Assembly: GCA_963809175.1 (NCBI GenBank)
Contig: CAWEIK010000001.1
Coordinates: forward strand, 1,302,001-1,366,000
Direction of reading: 5' to 3'
Length of the DNA stretch: 64,000 bases
Source: JACCTU01 sp963809175
GTDB lineage: Bacteria; Actinomycetota; Thermoleophilia; Gaiellales; Gaiellaceae
A program made the position numbers and the translations under genes. Below the pieces are notes generated by a model that was not told where the DNA came from, made no database searches, and saw only the letters and a list, made by a program, of their open reading frames with translations. This document shows, piece after piece, positions 8,365 through 16,352 of the stretch; the stretch's first letter is position 1, and the number at the start of each line of letters is the position of its first letter.

Positions 8365-9044
8365 GCTGTCGTGGCTCGACGTCGCCATCAGGCTGTTCGT
8401 CGCGGCCGCGCTCGGCGGTGTGATCGGCCTCGAGCGGGAGCTTCGCGAGCGCGAAGCGGGGCTACGCACCCACCTGCTCGTCTCGCTCGGCTCCGCGCTC
8501 TTCTTCCTCGTCTCGGCCTACGCCTGGTCCGACTGGACGTTCTCTCAGCGCGAGGGCGTCACGTTCGACCCGACCCGGATCGCGGCGCAGATCGTCACCG
8601 GGATCGGCTTCCTCGGTGCGGGTGCGATCATCCGCCAGGGTCTCACCGTGCGCGGCCTGACCACGGCGGCGACGCTCTGGCTCGTCGCGGGCATCGGCAT
8701 GGCGTCGGGCGCCGGCTACTGGGAGGCGGCGTTGATCGCGACGGTCGCGGCGATCGTCACGCTCTGGCCGCTCCGGATCGTGGCGCACCGGGTGGTGACG
8801 CGAATGCGACCGACCGACGAGCAGCGACTCGTCGTCGAGCTGGCCGGCGGCCAGGGTGCAGCGCCCGTGCTTGCGGCGCTCGAGGACCTCGGCGGCACGG
8901 TCTCGCAGTTCCAGCTCTGGGAGAGCCGCGGAGGTCGCGAGCTCGTCGCGACCGTGGACTTCCGCGACAACGGTGCAGGCCTCGAAGGTGGCGAGCCGCC
9001 TCGCCGAGCTCGAGCACGTAACGGGCGTTCGCTGGGCCGATTGA
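8357..9044 (+). CDS. MgtC/SapB-family membrane protein, frameshifted
   Basis: MgtC-like protein, a family linked to growth at low magnesium and to intracellular survival in pathogens. The N-terminal domain shows LGGVIGLERELREREAGLRTH, conserved membrane segments such as GIGFLGAGAIIRQG and LTTAATLWLVAGIGMASGAG, and a small cytoplasmic C-terminal domain starting near residue 155. An extra base in the GG at 8972-8973 throws the frame into the next gene. With one base removed the protein ends VASRLAELEHVTGVRWAD at the TGA 9042-9044 (228 aa), which overlaps the start of rdgB. The TTG start is chosen from the AGGAGG upstream. Confidence 0.85.
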
Positions 9045-9574
9045 TCGTCCGCCTCGCCTCGGAGAACGCGAACAAGCTCCGCGAGCTGAGGCACGCGCTC
9101 CCGGACTGGGACCTGGAGCCGCTCGAGGCGGAGGGCTACCCACCGGAGGACGGCGCGACGTACTACGACAACGCGCTCGGCAAGGCGCGCTTCGGCCGCG
9201 AGCGCACGTCCGACTGGGTGCTCGGCGAGGACTCCGGGATCGAGGTCTTCGCGCTCGACGGGCGGCCGGGTGTCGAGTCGGCGCGCTGGGCGGACGACGG
9301 GGTCGCGGCGCTGCTCGACGCGCTGCAAGGCGTCGAGGACCGGCGCGCGCGCTACGTCAGCGAGCTCGTCGCGCTCTCGCCGGAGGGCGAGGAGCGGCGG
9401 GGAACCGGCACGCTCGAGGGGACGATCGCGCTCGAGCCGCGTGGCAGCGAGGGGTTCGGCTACGACCCGATCTTCGTGCCCGACGGCGAGTCGCGCACGG
9501 TCGCGGAGCTCGGGAACGACTGGAAGCGCGAGCACTCGCACCGCGCGCTCGCGGCGCGCGCGCTCGTCGGTTAG
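9041..9574 (+). CDS. rdgB: XTP/dITP diphosphatase (RdgB/HAM1)
   Basis: House-cleaning pyrophosphatase that hydrolyses non-canonical purine triphosphates. Family motifs in order are LASENANKLREL, LGEDSGIEVFALDGRPGV, FGYDPIFVPDG and the SHRALA near the end. The TTG at 9041-9043 gives LIVRLASENANK, matching the usual family N-terminus, and overlaps the corrected mgtC stop (TTGA). The 177-residue length is slightly short but complete. The 405-residue open frame joining it to MgtC results from the frameshift and is not a real fusion. Confidence 0.93.
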   Translation: MIVRLASENANKLRELRHALPDWDLEPLEAEGYPPEDGATYYDNALGKARFGRERTSDWVLGEDSGIEVFALDGRPGVESARWADDGVAALLDALQGVEDRRARYVSELVALSPEGEERRGTGTLEGTIALEPRGSEGFGYDPIFVPDGESRTVAELGNDWKREHSHRALAARALVG

Positions 9575-10398
9575 GCGAAGCCCACCGGCGGCGGCTCCTC
9601 GGTCTCCTTCCGGCCGTACTTGAGCCACCAGTTGAGCTCGGCGCCGAACACGAGCACGTTCGCCATCACGTAGAGCCAGACGAGCAGGATCGCCGGCGAG
9701 CCGAACGCCTTCAGCACCGGGTTGATCTCTGCGTAGCGCAGGAAGATCGGCAGGATCTGGAACGACGTCTGCAGCAGCACGGACGCGAAGATCGCTCCGG
9801 GCAGCACCTCGCGGAAGCGAAGGCGCACGTTCGTGAGGACGTAGTACGCGGAGACGATGAACGCGAACACCCCGAGCGTCGAGACGCCGACCGACAGCGC
9901 GTAGGCGATCGAAGGGTTGTCGATGAACCACGGCGCCCAGTCCTCGAGCAGCTGGACGCCGAACGAGCCGACGAGCAGCGCGACGAACAGCGTCACCAGC
10001 GAGCCCACGAGGAGTCCGAGCGCGAGGCCCTTCCCCTGGAGGAAGGGACGGTTCGGCCGCCCGTAGACGATGTTGAACGCGGACTCGAGCACGCTGAAGA
10101 GGGACAGCGCCGTCCAGAGCAGGAAGGCGCCGCCGAGGAGCCCGAGCGTCGCCGCGTTGTCCTGCACCGTCCGGACGAGGCGGACGATGTCCTCGATCGG
10201 CGTCTCGGGGAGCGCCTGCTTGATCTCTCGCACCAGGAAGCTCGACTCGCTCGGCTGGCCGGTGAAGGCGAGCAGCGAGAGCGCGAGGAAGGTCAGCGGC
10301 ACGAACGCGAGCAGGGCGAAGTACGCGATCATCGCCGCGAGGTGCGTTCCCCGGTCGGCGAAGAACTTCTGGACGAGCCTTCGTTTTCGCCTGCGCAC
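9571..10398 (-). CDS. YihY/BrkB-family inner-membrane protein
   Basis: A 275-residue polytopic protein (six likely membrane segments between 20 and 260) of the YihY/virulence-factor-BrkB family, once misassigned as RNase BN; transport function uncertain. A basic start MRRRKRRLVQKFF precedes AYFALLAFVPLTFLALSLL; later conserved parts are LWTALSLFSVLESAFN and YGRPNRPF. The GTG start diverges from the 10422 gene across 23 bp. Convergent overlap with the rdgB stop. Confidence 0.88.
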   Translation of the reverse strand: MRRRKRRLVQKFFADRGTHLAAMIAYFALLAFVPLTFLALSLLAFTGQPSESSFLVREIKQALPETPIEDIVRLVRTVQDNAATLGLLGGAFLLWTALSLFSVLESAFNIVYGRPNRPFLQGKGLALGLLVGSLVTLFVALLVGSFGVQLLEDWAPWFIDNPSIAYALSVGVSTLGVFAFIVSAYYVLTNVRLRFREVLPGAIFASVLLQTSFQILPIFLRYAEINPVLKAFGSPAILLVWLYVMANVLVFGAELNWWLKYGRKETEEPPPVGFA

Positions 10399-10407
10399 GG
10401 CGGCCAG

Positions 10408-10413
10408 TATCGT
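10408..10413 (+). promoter_or_regulatory. -10 box TATCGT, leaderless-type, overlapping a divergent -10
   Basis: TATCGT is 8 nt before the GTG at 10422. On the opposite strand GATACT sits 7 nt before the yihY GTG at 10398, so the two hexamers overlap. Confidence 0.45.
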
Positions 10414-10421
10414 TCAGCACC

Positions 10422-10817
10422 GTGACTGCTGAACAGGCCCTGGCGGATCTGACCGAGATCTCCTCGCAGGTGGAGGCGGCGGCCCTCTTCGACGGGAAGG
10501 GAAAGGTGTCCGCCTCGACGCTCTCCGAGAGCGAGCCGTTCGTGCGGGCCGTCCAGGACCTCCTGGCGGCGGCGGCCGAGGTCCGGCAGGGGTCGGTCAA
10601 CCAGCTCGAGGCCTCGACTCTGGCCGGGAGCGTCTTCGTCGTGCGCGACGGGGACTCGTACATCGCGGCGACCACGGGGCCGGAACCGACGGTCGCGCTC
10701 GTCTTCTACGACCTCAAGACCGCGCTCCGGGCCGCCGCGGCCGCGCCCGCGAAGAAGCCGGCGCCGCGCCGCCGCGCGCCGAAGAAGAAGCCGGAGGGCG
10801 ACGGCGATGCGGCGTAG
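10422..10817 (+). CDS. Roadblock/LC7-like small protein with Lys-rich tail
   Basis: 131 residues. Positions 5-105 (LADLTEISSQVEAAALFDGKG, then GSVFVVRDGDSYIAAT) look like a Roadblock/longin-fold domain, as found beside small GTPases and in actinobacterial regulators; this is a fold-level guess. The tail from 108 is basic (AAPAKKPAPRRRAPKKK) and may bind nucleic acid. GTG start with TATCGT 8 nt upstream. Overlaps the next small gene by 11 bases. No GTPase gene is nearby. Confidence 0.6.
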   Translation: MTAEQALADLTEISSQVEAAALFDGKGKVSASTLSESEPFVRAVQDLLAAAAEVRQGSVNQLEASTLAGSVFVVRDGDSYIAATTGPEPTVALVFYDLKTALRAAAAAPAKKPAPRRRAPKKKPEGDGDAA

Positions 10818-11016
10818 GCTCCTGCCGCTGCTCGCGCTACTCGGCGCATGGGCCGCCGGGATCGCGCTCCTCCGCCGCACCGCGGGCGGACGCCGCGAGC
10901 GGGTCGACCTCTACTTCGAGGACGGCTCGATGCAGTCGCTCTCGAACGGGGCGCCCGAGGCGGCGCGCCTGCTCCCGCTCGCGCGAGCCGCGCTCACCGC
11001 GGCCCGCGGCGGATGA
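10807..11016 (+). CDS. small single-span membrane protein
   Basis: 69 residues: a hydrophobic N-terminal segment (LLPLLALLGAWAAGIALL, residues 5-22) followed by a basic stretch and a short cytoplasmic part containing RVDLYFEDGSMQSL. No named family. Between the Roadblock-like gene and pyrE, overlapping both (ATGA with pyrE), so it is co-translated. Confidence 0.6.
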   Translation: MRRRLLPLLALLGAWAAGIALLRRTAGGRRERVDLYFEDGSMQSLSNGAPEAARLLPLARAALTAARGG

Positions 11017-11570
11017 ACGACGCGGAGCTCCGCGGCGCGCTCCGCGAGCACGCGTACCTCGAGGGCGACTTCGTGCTCCGCTCGGGACGCCGCTCGCGCT
11101 ACTACCTCGACAAGTACCGCTTCGAGACGCGGCCCGACCTGCTCCGGCCGATCGGCGAGCGGCTCGCGGCTGCGATTCGCGAGCACGCGCCCGAGGCGAC
11201 GCTGATCGCGGGGCCGGAACTGGGAGCCGTCGCGCTCGCGGCGGCCGCCTCGCTCGAGTCGGGGCTTCCGTTCCTGATCGTTCGCAAGGAGGCGAAGGAG
11301 TACGGCACCTCCAAGCGACTCGAGGGGGTCTACGAGGAGGGCGCTCACGTCTGCGTCGTCGAAGACGTCGTCACGTCCGGCGGAGCGGCCGTGGAGGCCG
11401 TCAAGGCGCTCAGGGAGGCCGGTCTCGAGTGCTCCACGGCCATCTGCGTGGTCGACCGCGAGGAGGGCGGGGTGGACGCGCTCGCGCGCCAGGCGGTCCG
11501 GCTTTGGCCCCTTTTCCGGGCCTCAGAGGTGCTGGAAACCGACAAAACCGCCGCAAAACCGCATGGTTGA
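11013..11570 (+). CDS. pyrE: orotate phosphoribosyltransferase
   Basis: Makes OMP from orotate and PRPP in UMP synthesis. 185 aa. Orotate/PRPP sites are visible: LRSGRRSRYYLDKY, KEAKEYGTSKRLEG (flexible loop Lys) and the PRPP motif VCVVEDVVTSGGAAVEA. ATG 11013 overlaps the preceding stop. pyrF lies about 1 kb downstream but in another unit. Confidence 0.94.
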   Translation: MNDAELRGALREHAYLEGDFVLRSGRRSRYYLDKYRFETRPDLLRPIGERLAAAIREHAPEATLIAGPELGAVALAAAASLESGLPFLIVRKEAKEYGTSKRLEGVYEEGAHVCVVEDVVTSGGAAVEAVKALREAGLECSTAICVVDREEGGVDALARQAVRLWPLFRASEVLETDKTAAKPHG

Positions 11571-11630
11571 GCCGTTTTCGTCCGATCGATTCGCTACGCT
11601 GACCCCCCGAACCCCGAGCGAATGACGAAT

Positions 11631-11636
11631 GGAGGG
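11631..11636 (+). promoter_or_regulatory. ribosome binding site GGAGGG (HU)
   Basis: Strong Shine-Dalgarno 6 nt before the GTG at 11643. It favours that start over the in-frame ATG at 11622. Confidence 0.65.
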
Positions 11637-11642
11637 CTGTTC

Positions 11643-11924
11643 GTGACCAAGCAGGAGTTTGTGGACAAGATCGCCGAGAGAGCGAACCTGGGGCGCCGGG
11701 ACGCGCAGAACGCCGTCGACGCCATGCTCGACCAGATCACGGAGACGCTGAAGGGCGGCGGAGAGATCGCCTTCACCGGCTTCGGGAAGTTCTCGACGCA
11801 GCACCGGGCGGAGCGCATGGGGGTCAATCCGCGGAATCCCACGGAGAAGGTGACCATCCCCGCCTCCATCGTGCCGAAGTTCTCGGCCGGGAGCCAGCTC
11901 AAGACCGCAGTGCGCGGCCGCTAG
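11643..11924 (+). CDS. HU-family DNA-binding protein
   Basis: Histone-like dimeric DNA-bending protein, 93 aa. Starts VTKQEFVDKIAERANL and carries the HU core FTGFGKFS and the arm-region RMGVNPRNPTEKVTIPA. The basic C-terminal tail is short, unlike the long Lys/Ala tails of mycobacterial HupB. The start is fixed by GGAGGG. Followed by a strong hairpin terminator. Confidence 0.95.
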   Translation: MTKQEFVDKIAERANLGRRDAQNAVDAMLDQITETLKGGGEIAFTGFGKFSTQHRAERMGVNPRNPTEKVTIPASIVPKFSAGSQLKTAVRGR

Positions 11925-12478
11925 GGATCGGTTCGTCGCTTGGCCGGAGGGCCGCCGGGAGGCGGCCCTCCGCGTTTGTCGGCGTAGGGCTCGAGGTTGC
12001 GTCCCGGGCACGCCGACGTCTCGTGCCCGCGGTGGTCGCGATGGCCGAGCAGCCTCGCCTTCGCACCGCCGGGGACGAGCCGGCTGCGGACGTACGTGAG
12101 TGACTCGAGCGCCGCCGGCCTCGGCCGCTCGAGCTCGAAGTTGCCCATCAGGGCGATCCCGACCGTGCCGACGTTGTGGCCGAGCACGTGCGCTCCGAGC
12201 CGGTCGACCGGGCGGCCGATAAAGATCCGACCGCTCGGCGAGAGGACGAAGTGGTAGCCGACCGTCGCCCAGCCGCGCTCGAGGTGCCAGCGCTGGATCT
12301 CGCGCATGTGCGCCGCCTCCGCATCGAAGCTCGTCCCGCCGATTCGCGACATCGGGAACGCGGTGTGGTGCAGGACGAGGTGGTCGAGCGGCCCGCGCGC
12401 CGGCAGGGCCACTCGGGTGGGCGCCGCGCCCCACTGCGCAGGGGAGACGACCTGTGGCTTGGAAGGCGTGGTAGCCGT
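11921..12478 (-). CDS. N-acetylmuramoyl-L-alanine amidase / PGRP-type
   Basis: Amidase_2 (T7-lysozyme-like) domain that cuts the MurNAc-L-Ala bond. Seen in order: VVSPAQWGA, zinc His in LVLHHTAF, GWATVGYHFVLSPSG, HVLGHNVGTVGIALMG and the late zinc motif RDHRGHETSACPG. About 185 aa, no signal peptide visible. The start is unresolved. No ATG, GTG or TTG lies between the divergent pyrF promoter region and the conserved domain. A minus-strand TATGCT box (12488-12493) is followed 9 nt later by an in-frame ACG at 12478, used here. A base error is an alternative. Confidence 0.75.
   Translation of the reverse strand, partial: TATTPSKPQVVSPAQWGAAPTRVALPARGPLDHLVLHHTAFPMSRIGGTSFDAEAAHMREIQRWHLERGWATVGYHFVLSPSGRIFIGRPVDRLGAHVLGHNVGTVGIALMGNFELERPRPAALESLTYVRSRLVPGGAKARLLGHRDHRGHETSACPGRNLEPYADKRGGPPPGGPPAKRRTDP
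11946..11974 (+). terminator. HU terminator inside the convergent gene
   Basis: Perfect 11-bp stem (GGAGGGCCGCC / GGCGGCCCTCC) with loop GGGA followed by GCGTTT, 21 bases after the HU stop. The same bases encode the Gly/Pro-rich tail of the amidase on the other strand. Confidence 0.7.
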
Positions 12479-12487
12479 CGGGCGCGG

Positions 12488-12497
12488 AGCATACGCT
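12488..12497. promoter_or_regulatory. overlapping divergent -10 boxes (amidase / pyrF)
   Basis: TACGCT on plus (12492-12497, 11 nt before the pyrF ATG) and TATGCT on minus (12488-12493) overlap by two bases. Both genes must be driven from this spacer. Confidence 0.35.
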
Positions 12498-12508
12498 TGG
12501 TCGAGCCG

Positions 12509-13414
12509 ATGGCGCAGGAGCTCCGCGTACAGACCGAGTTCGCGACGGTGGCGTTCTCCGACCGTCTCGCCGCCGCCGTCGAGCGCAAACGCAGCCAGCT
12601 CTGCGTCGGCCTCGACCCCCGCGTCGACCTGTTCCCGGTCGAGCTGCGCGGCGAGGCGCCGGCCGAGGCGGTCGCGCGCTTCTGCCGCGGCATCGTCGAC
12701 GCCGTCGCACCGTACGCGGTCGCCGTCAAGCCGCAGCTCGCGTTCTTCGAGGCGCTCGGCGCCGACGGCATGCGCGCCTTCGAGGAGGTCTGCGCCTACG
12801 CTCGCACGGCGGAACTGCTCGTGATCGTCGACGGCAAGCGGGCCGACATCGGGAGCACGGCGCGCGCCTACGCGGCCGCCTATCTCGAAGGCGACGGGGG
12901 GCCGCTCGCCGACGCGCTCACCGTGAACCCGTATCTCGGGCGCGACTCGGTCGAGCCGTTCCTGGCGGCGTGTCGGCGTCACGCCGCCGGGCTCTTCGTA
13001 CTGGTGAAGACGTCGAACGCGGGCAGCGCGGACGTGCAGGACCTCACGCTCTCCGACGGCCGTACCGTCTGGATGCAGGTTGCGGCGCTCGTCGACGAGT
13101 GGGGCGAGGACCTCCTCGGGGAGAACGGGCTCTCGAGCGTCGGCGCCGTCGTCGGCGCGACGTTCCCACGCGAGGTGGGCGAGGCGCGCCGGCTGATGCC
13201 GCGCTCGATCATCCTGCTGCCGGGAATCGGCGAGCAGGGCGGAACGCCTGCGGACGTCGCCCGCGCGTTCGCCAGCGGCCCGGCGAGCGCGCTCGTCTCG
13301 GCTTCGCGCTCGGTCATCTACGCGTATCGCTCCGGCAGCTCGGATTGGCGCGCGGCAGCGGGAGCCGAAGCGGCTCGGCTGCGAGCCGACGTCTGGGCCG
13401 TCTCCGGCTGGTGA
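12509..13414 (+). CDS. pyrF: orotidine-5'-phosphate decarboxylase (mycobacterial type)
   Basis: Last step of UMP synthesis. The type-2 family is recognised by QLCVGLDPRVDLF, AVKPQLAFFEALG, VDGKRADIGSTA with the catalytic Lys/Asp, and LLPGIGEQGG. 301 aa from ATG 12509; the GTG at 12548 (VAFSDRL) also fits the usual N-terminus. The stop overlaps the LysM gene (GTGA). Confidence 0.93.
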   Translation: MAQELRVQTEFATVAFSDRLAAAVERKRSQLCVGLDPRVDLFPVELRGEAPAEAVARFCRGIVDAVAPYAVAVKPQLAFFEALGADGMRAFEEVCAYARTAELLVIVDGKRADIGSTARAYAAAYLEGDGGPLADALTVNPYLGRDSVEPFLAACRRHAAGLFVLVKTSNAGSADVQDLTLSDGRTVWMQVAALVDEWGEDLLGENGLSSVGAVVGATFPREVGEARRLMPRSIILLPGIGEQGGTPADVARAFASGPASALVSASRSVIYAYRSGSSDWRAAAGAEAARLRADVWAVSGW

Positions 13415-13734
13415 ACCGCCAGCTTGCGACCAGGCTCGCGGCGCCTGCGGCGTTCCTCGCCGGCATCACGATCGCCGTGCTGCTCGTGCGCGCCGGCCTG
13501 AACGACGGCGAGACGACGACCGCGGCTCAGACGAGCGTTGCCACGACGGTGGCGACGACCGCGCCCGCGCGGACCGCGACCGAGCCGAAACCGGTCTTCG
13601 TCGAGGTGGAGTCCGGCGGCACGCTCGACCAGATCGCGCTCGACAACGACACGACCGTCGAGCAGCTGCTCCAGCTGAACCCCGGCCTGGACCCAAACGC
13701 GCTCCAGGTCGGCCAGCGGATACGCGTGAGGTAG
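13411..13734 (+). CDS. membrane-anchored LysM protein
   Basis: 107 residues: one N-terminal membrane segment (FLAGITIAVLLVRAG, about 15-29), a Thr/Ala-rich linker (TTAAQTSVATTVATTAPA) and a single LysM peptidoglycan-binding module (VESGGTLDQIALDNDTTVEQ, then LNPGLDPNALQVGQRIRVR). GTGA overlap with pyrF. Likely held in the wall next to the carboxypeptidase encoded downstream. Confidence 0.85.
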   Translation: MNRQLATRLAAPAAFLAGITIAVLLVRAGLNDGETTTAAQTSVATTVATTAPARTATEPKPVFVEVESGGTLDQIALDNDTTVEQLLQLNPGLDPNALQVGQRIRVR

Positions 13735-13737
13735 CGT
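13732..13737 (+). promoter_or_regulatory. -10 box TAGCGT (carboxypeptidase)
   Basis: TAGCGT lies 9 nt before the ATG at 13747 and overlaps the end of the LysM gene. Confidence 0.4.
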
Positions 13738-13746
13738 TAGCCGTCG

Positions 13747-14856
13747 ATGGGACGCGCGCTTGCCGCCGTCGCCGCCGCGCTCGTCGTCGTCTCTTCGGCG
13801 AGCGCCGGACCTCCTCCGGTCACGGCGAAGGCGTACTTCGTGGAGAACGGCGCAACGGGCGAAGTGCTCGCGCGCGAGCATGCGAACGCACCCGTGCCGA
13901 TCGCCAGCATCACCAAGCTCATGACGGTGCTCGTCGCGCTCGAGCGGGCCGACGTCGACGACGTCGTCGTCGTCGGGCCGATGGCCAGCGCGATCGGCGA
14001 GTCGACGATCAACCTGCGCGTCGGCGAGCGGATCTCCGTCGGCGACCTCGTGGAGGCCGCGCTCGTCCAGAGCGCAAACGACGCCGCGTGGGCGCTCGCA
14101 GCGCACGTCGGCAAGGGTGACGTGAGCGCGTTCGTCCGCCTGATGAACGCGAAGGCGCGCCTGCTGGGGTTGCGCCAGACGCACTTCGTGCGCCCGGACG
14201 GCCTCGATGTGCAAGGCCACGTCTCCAGTGCGCGCGACGTCACGCTGCTCGCCCGCGCTGCGATGCAGAACGCGACGATCCGTTCGATCGTCGACGACCG
14301 AACGGCGACGATCTCCGGCGGCCGGCGGCTGCACACGTGGAACGACCTGCTCGGCTCGTTCCCGGGGCTGATCGGCGTCAAGACCGGCCACACGGACGCG
14401 GCCGGGTGGTCGCAGGTCGCTGCCGCCCGCGGGACGGGGTTCGTGCTCTACGCGACCCTGCTCGGGAGCCCGACCCGCGCTCGGCGAAACGCCGACCTCG
14501 CGGCGCTGCTCCGCTGGGGCCTCTCGTTGTACGCGCCGGTCGCCGTCGTCGACGAGACGCGCACGTACGCGCGCGCCGAGGTCGCCTTCGACCTCGAACC
14601 GGTTGCGCTCGTGGCGCCGCGCTCGATCATCCGCTCCGCTCGCGTCGACCGCCCGCTCCGCGAGCGAATCGTCGCTGCCACCGCGGTCGAGCTGCCGGTG
14701 CGTCGAGGGCAACGCCTGGGCGAGGTCCGCGTCTACGACGGAACGCGGCTCGTGGCGAGCTCGCCGCTCGTTGCTGCGCGCGCGGTCGAGGAGCCCGATT
14801 TCGCCGAGCGAGCCTCCTGGTACGCGAAGCGGACCTTCTCCAACCTCTGGCCATGA
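13747..14856 (+). CDS. D-alanyl-D-alanine carboxypeptidase (PBP5-like)
   Basis: Exported penicillin-binding protein that trims the terminal D-Ala of stem peptides. Signal peptide (MGRALAAVAAALVVVSSASA). The three active-site motifs are all present: SITK (about residue 54), SAN (about 112) and KTGHTDAAG (about 215). A C-terminal beta domain follows, but no amphipathic anchor helix is obvious beyond SWYAKRTFSNLWP. 369 aa. The stop overlaps the next ATG. Confidence 0.93.
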   Translation: MGRALAAVAAALVVVSSASAGPPPVTAKAYFVENGATGEVLAREHANAPVPIASITKLMTVLVALERADVDDVVVVGPMASAIGESTINLRVGERISVGDLVEAALVQSANDAAWALAAHVGKGDVSAFVRLMNAKARLLGLRQTHFVRPDGLDVQGHVSSARDVTLLARAAMQNATIRSIVDDRTATISGGRRLHTWNDLLGSFPGLIGVKTGHTDAAGWSQVAAARGTGFVLYATLLGSPTRARRNADLAALLRWGLSLYAPVAVVDETRTYARAEVAFDLEPVALVAPRSIIRSARVDRPLRERIVAATAVELPVRRGQRLGEVRVYDGTRLVASSPLVAARAVEEPDFAERASWYAKRTFSNLWP

Positions 14857-15804
14857 TCGTCACCGTCACCCTCAACGCAGCGCTCGACCGCACGCTGACG
14901 GTTCCGAACTTCCTTCAGGGTCATCGTCACCGCGCGAGCCAGGGCGTGACGCTCGCGGGCGGTAAGGGGATCAACGTCGCGCGTGCGCTCAAGCGGCTCG
15001 ACGTCCCCGTCGTCGCAACGGGGCTCGCGGGCGGTCGCACGGGCACGCGCATCGTCGAGGAGCTGACCGCCGAGGCGATCCTGAACGACTTCGTCCGGAT
15101 CGCGGACGAGTCGCGCACGTCGACTGCGGTGGTCGACCCGACGAGCAGCTCGTTCACGGAGATCAACGAGTGGGGCCCGCACGTCGAGCCGGAGGAGCTC
15201 GAGATGCTGCGCGAGAAGCTGCGCTACCTCGCCCGCGGAGCAGAGGCCGTCGTCTTCGCGGGCTCGCTCCCGCGCGGTGTCGCCGCCGTCGTTCTACGCA
15301 GACGCGATTCGCGAGCTCAACCGGATGGGCGTGCGCACCGTGCTCGACACCGACGGCGAGCCGCTGCGGCTCGGGCTCGAGGCCGAGCCCGCGCTCGTCG
15401 CGCCGAACCAGCACGAGGCGGAGGCGCTCGTCGACCAGGAGCTCGAGGGCGAGGACTTCCTGATGGCGCTCGACGCGATCGCCGACCTCGGCGCCCGCAC
15501 GGTGCTGATCACGCTCGACAGCGGGTGCTACGGCCTGACGCGGGAGGAGCGGCCCGCCCAGCGCTTCCACGCGAGCGCTCCGACGGTCGAGCCCGTGTCG
15601 GTCGCCGGTGCCGGGGACGTGCTGACCGCGGCGTTCCTCGCCACGAGGCTCGCCGGCCGGCCGTTCGCCGACTCGCTCCGCTACGCGGTCGCCGCCGCGT
15701 CCGCCTCGACGCTGGAGGTGGGAGCGGGGCGCTTCGAGCCGCGCGAGGCGGGCCGCCTCTCCGCGCAGGTCGAGGTCGGCGCCCTCGAGCCGGTCGAGAG
15801 CTGA
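14853..15804 (+). CDS. 1-phosphofructokinase-type PfkB sugar kinase, frameshifted
   Basis: PfkB-family kinase phosphorylating a sugar phosphate (1-phosphofructokinase or tagatose-6-phosphate-kinase subgroup). N-terminus MIVTVTLNAALDRTL and AGGKGINVARALKRL; the ATP/anion-hole motif VAGAGDVLTAAF carries the catalytic Asp. One extra base at 15281-15288 splits the gene. The two frames meet at GSLPRGVA and PSFYADAIRELNRMG without loss of sequence, giving 316 aa. ATGA overlap with the carboxypeptidase. Confidence 0.88.
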
Positions 15805-15834
15805 AAAAGGCCTGCAGGCACCCGTATCGAAGGG

Positions 15835-15875
15835 GGCTCCTCGGGCGTTGCACCACCGAGCCATCGAAAGGAGCC
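15835..15875 (+). promoter_or_regulatory. leader hairpin sequestering the DUF6458 ribosome binding site
   Basis: GGCTCC (15835-15840) can pair with GGAGCC (15870-15875), which contains the Shine-Dalgarno of the next gene. TCGG (15841-15844) and CCGA (15856-15859) nest inside. A fold of this kind could gate translation. Prediction only. Confidence 0.35.
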
Positions 15876-15882
15876 TGAAACC

Positions 15883-16089
15883 ATGGGTATCTCCACAAGC
15901 CTGCTGTTGATCGCGATCGGCGCCATCCTGATCTGGGCCGTCGACGTGTCGGTCAGCGGCATCGAGTTGGTCACGATCGGCTGGATCCTGCTCGTCGTCG
16001 GCGCGATCGGTGCGGTGCTCTCGCTCATCTTCTGGTCGAGCTGGGGCGGCTACAACCGCGAGACGCGCGACGAAGTCGTCGTTCGGTAA
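15883..16089 (+). CDS. DUF6458 small membrane protein
   Basis: 68 residues, two membrane segments (residues 5-25 and 30-50) and a charged tail GGYNRETRDEVVVR. Matches the actinobacterial DUF6458 pattern (MGISTSLLLIAIGAILIWAV). Function unknown. AAAGGAG lies 8-9 nt before the ATG, and an unusual leader precedes it. Ends at a strong terminator. Confidence 0.8.
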   Translation: MGISTSLLLIAIGAILIWAVDVSVSGIELVTIGWILLVVGAIGAVLSLIFWSSWGGYNRETRDEVVVR

Positions 16090-16113
16090 CCACACCGCTC
16101 AGCGAATCGAGCG

Positions 16114-16140
16114 AAGGGCGCGGATTCGTCCGCGCCCTTT
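16114..16140 (+). terminator. intrinsic terminator
   Basis: Perfect 11-bp stem AAGGGCGCGGA / TCCGCGCCCTT with a stable TTCG tetraloop, 25 bases after the DUF6458 stop, ending in TTT. Confidence 0.8.
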
Positions 16141-16339
16141 CGCGTTCTCGGGCACCGGACCAGGCGCAACGGCGAGCGTCCTGGGCGCCGTGGAGGCGGC
16201 ACCCACAGCGCCCGCCGCAAGCGCACTGAGGGTGGATGCGACGAGGGGAGGTTCACCGCATCCGATCCAAGATTGCCGACGGGCTGTTCGGATCGTGTTC
16301 GCGCCAGATTGCGCTTCGGTTGTCGTCGGAGGGCGGTGC

Positions 16340-16345
16340 TAGGCT
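16340..16345 (+). promoter_or_regulatory. -10 box TAGGCT, leaderless-type (guaB)
   Basis: TAGGCT is 7 nt before the TTG at 16353. The upstream 16141-16339 stretch shows no gene and no riboswitch that I recognise. Confidence 0.4.
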
Positions 16346-16352
16346 CAGATCC

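Noticed and set aside
8357..9574. A 405-residue MgtC-RdgB fusion protein
   Set aside because: The joint sequence between the domains is nonsense, while the alternative frame supplies a proper MgtC end and a TTG start for RdgB that overlap as TTGA. A single extra base explains it.
16141..16339. Riboswitch before guaB
   Set aside because: No purine, guanidine or other motif is recognisable, and a -10 box directly before the TTG suggests no leader.
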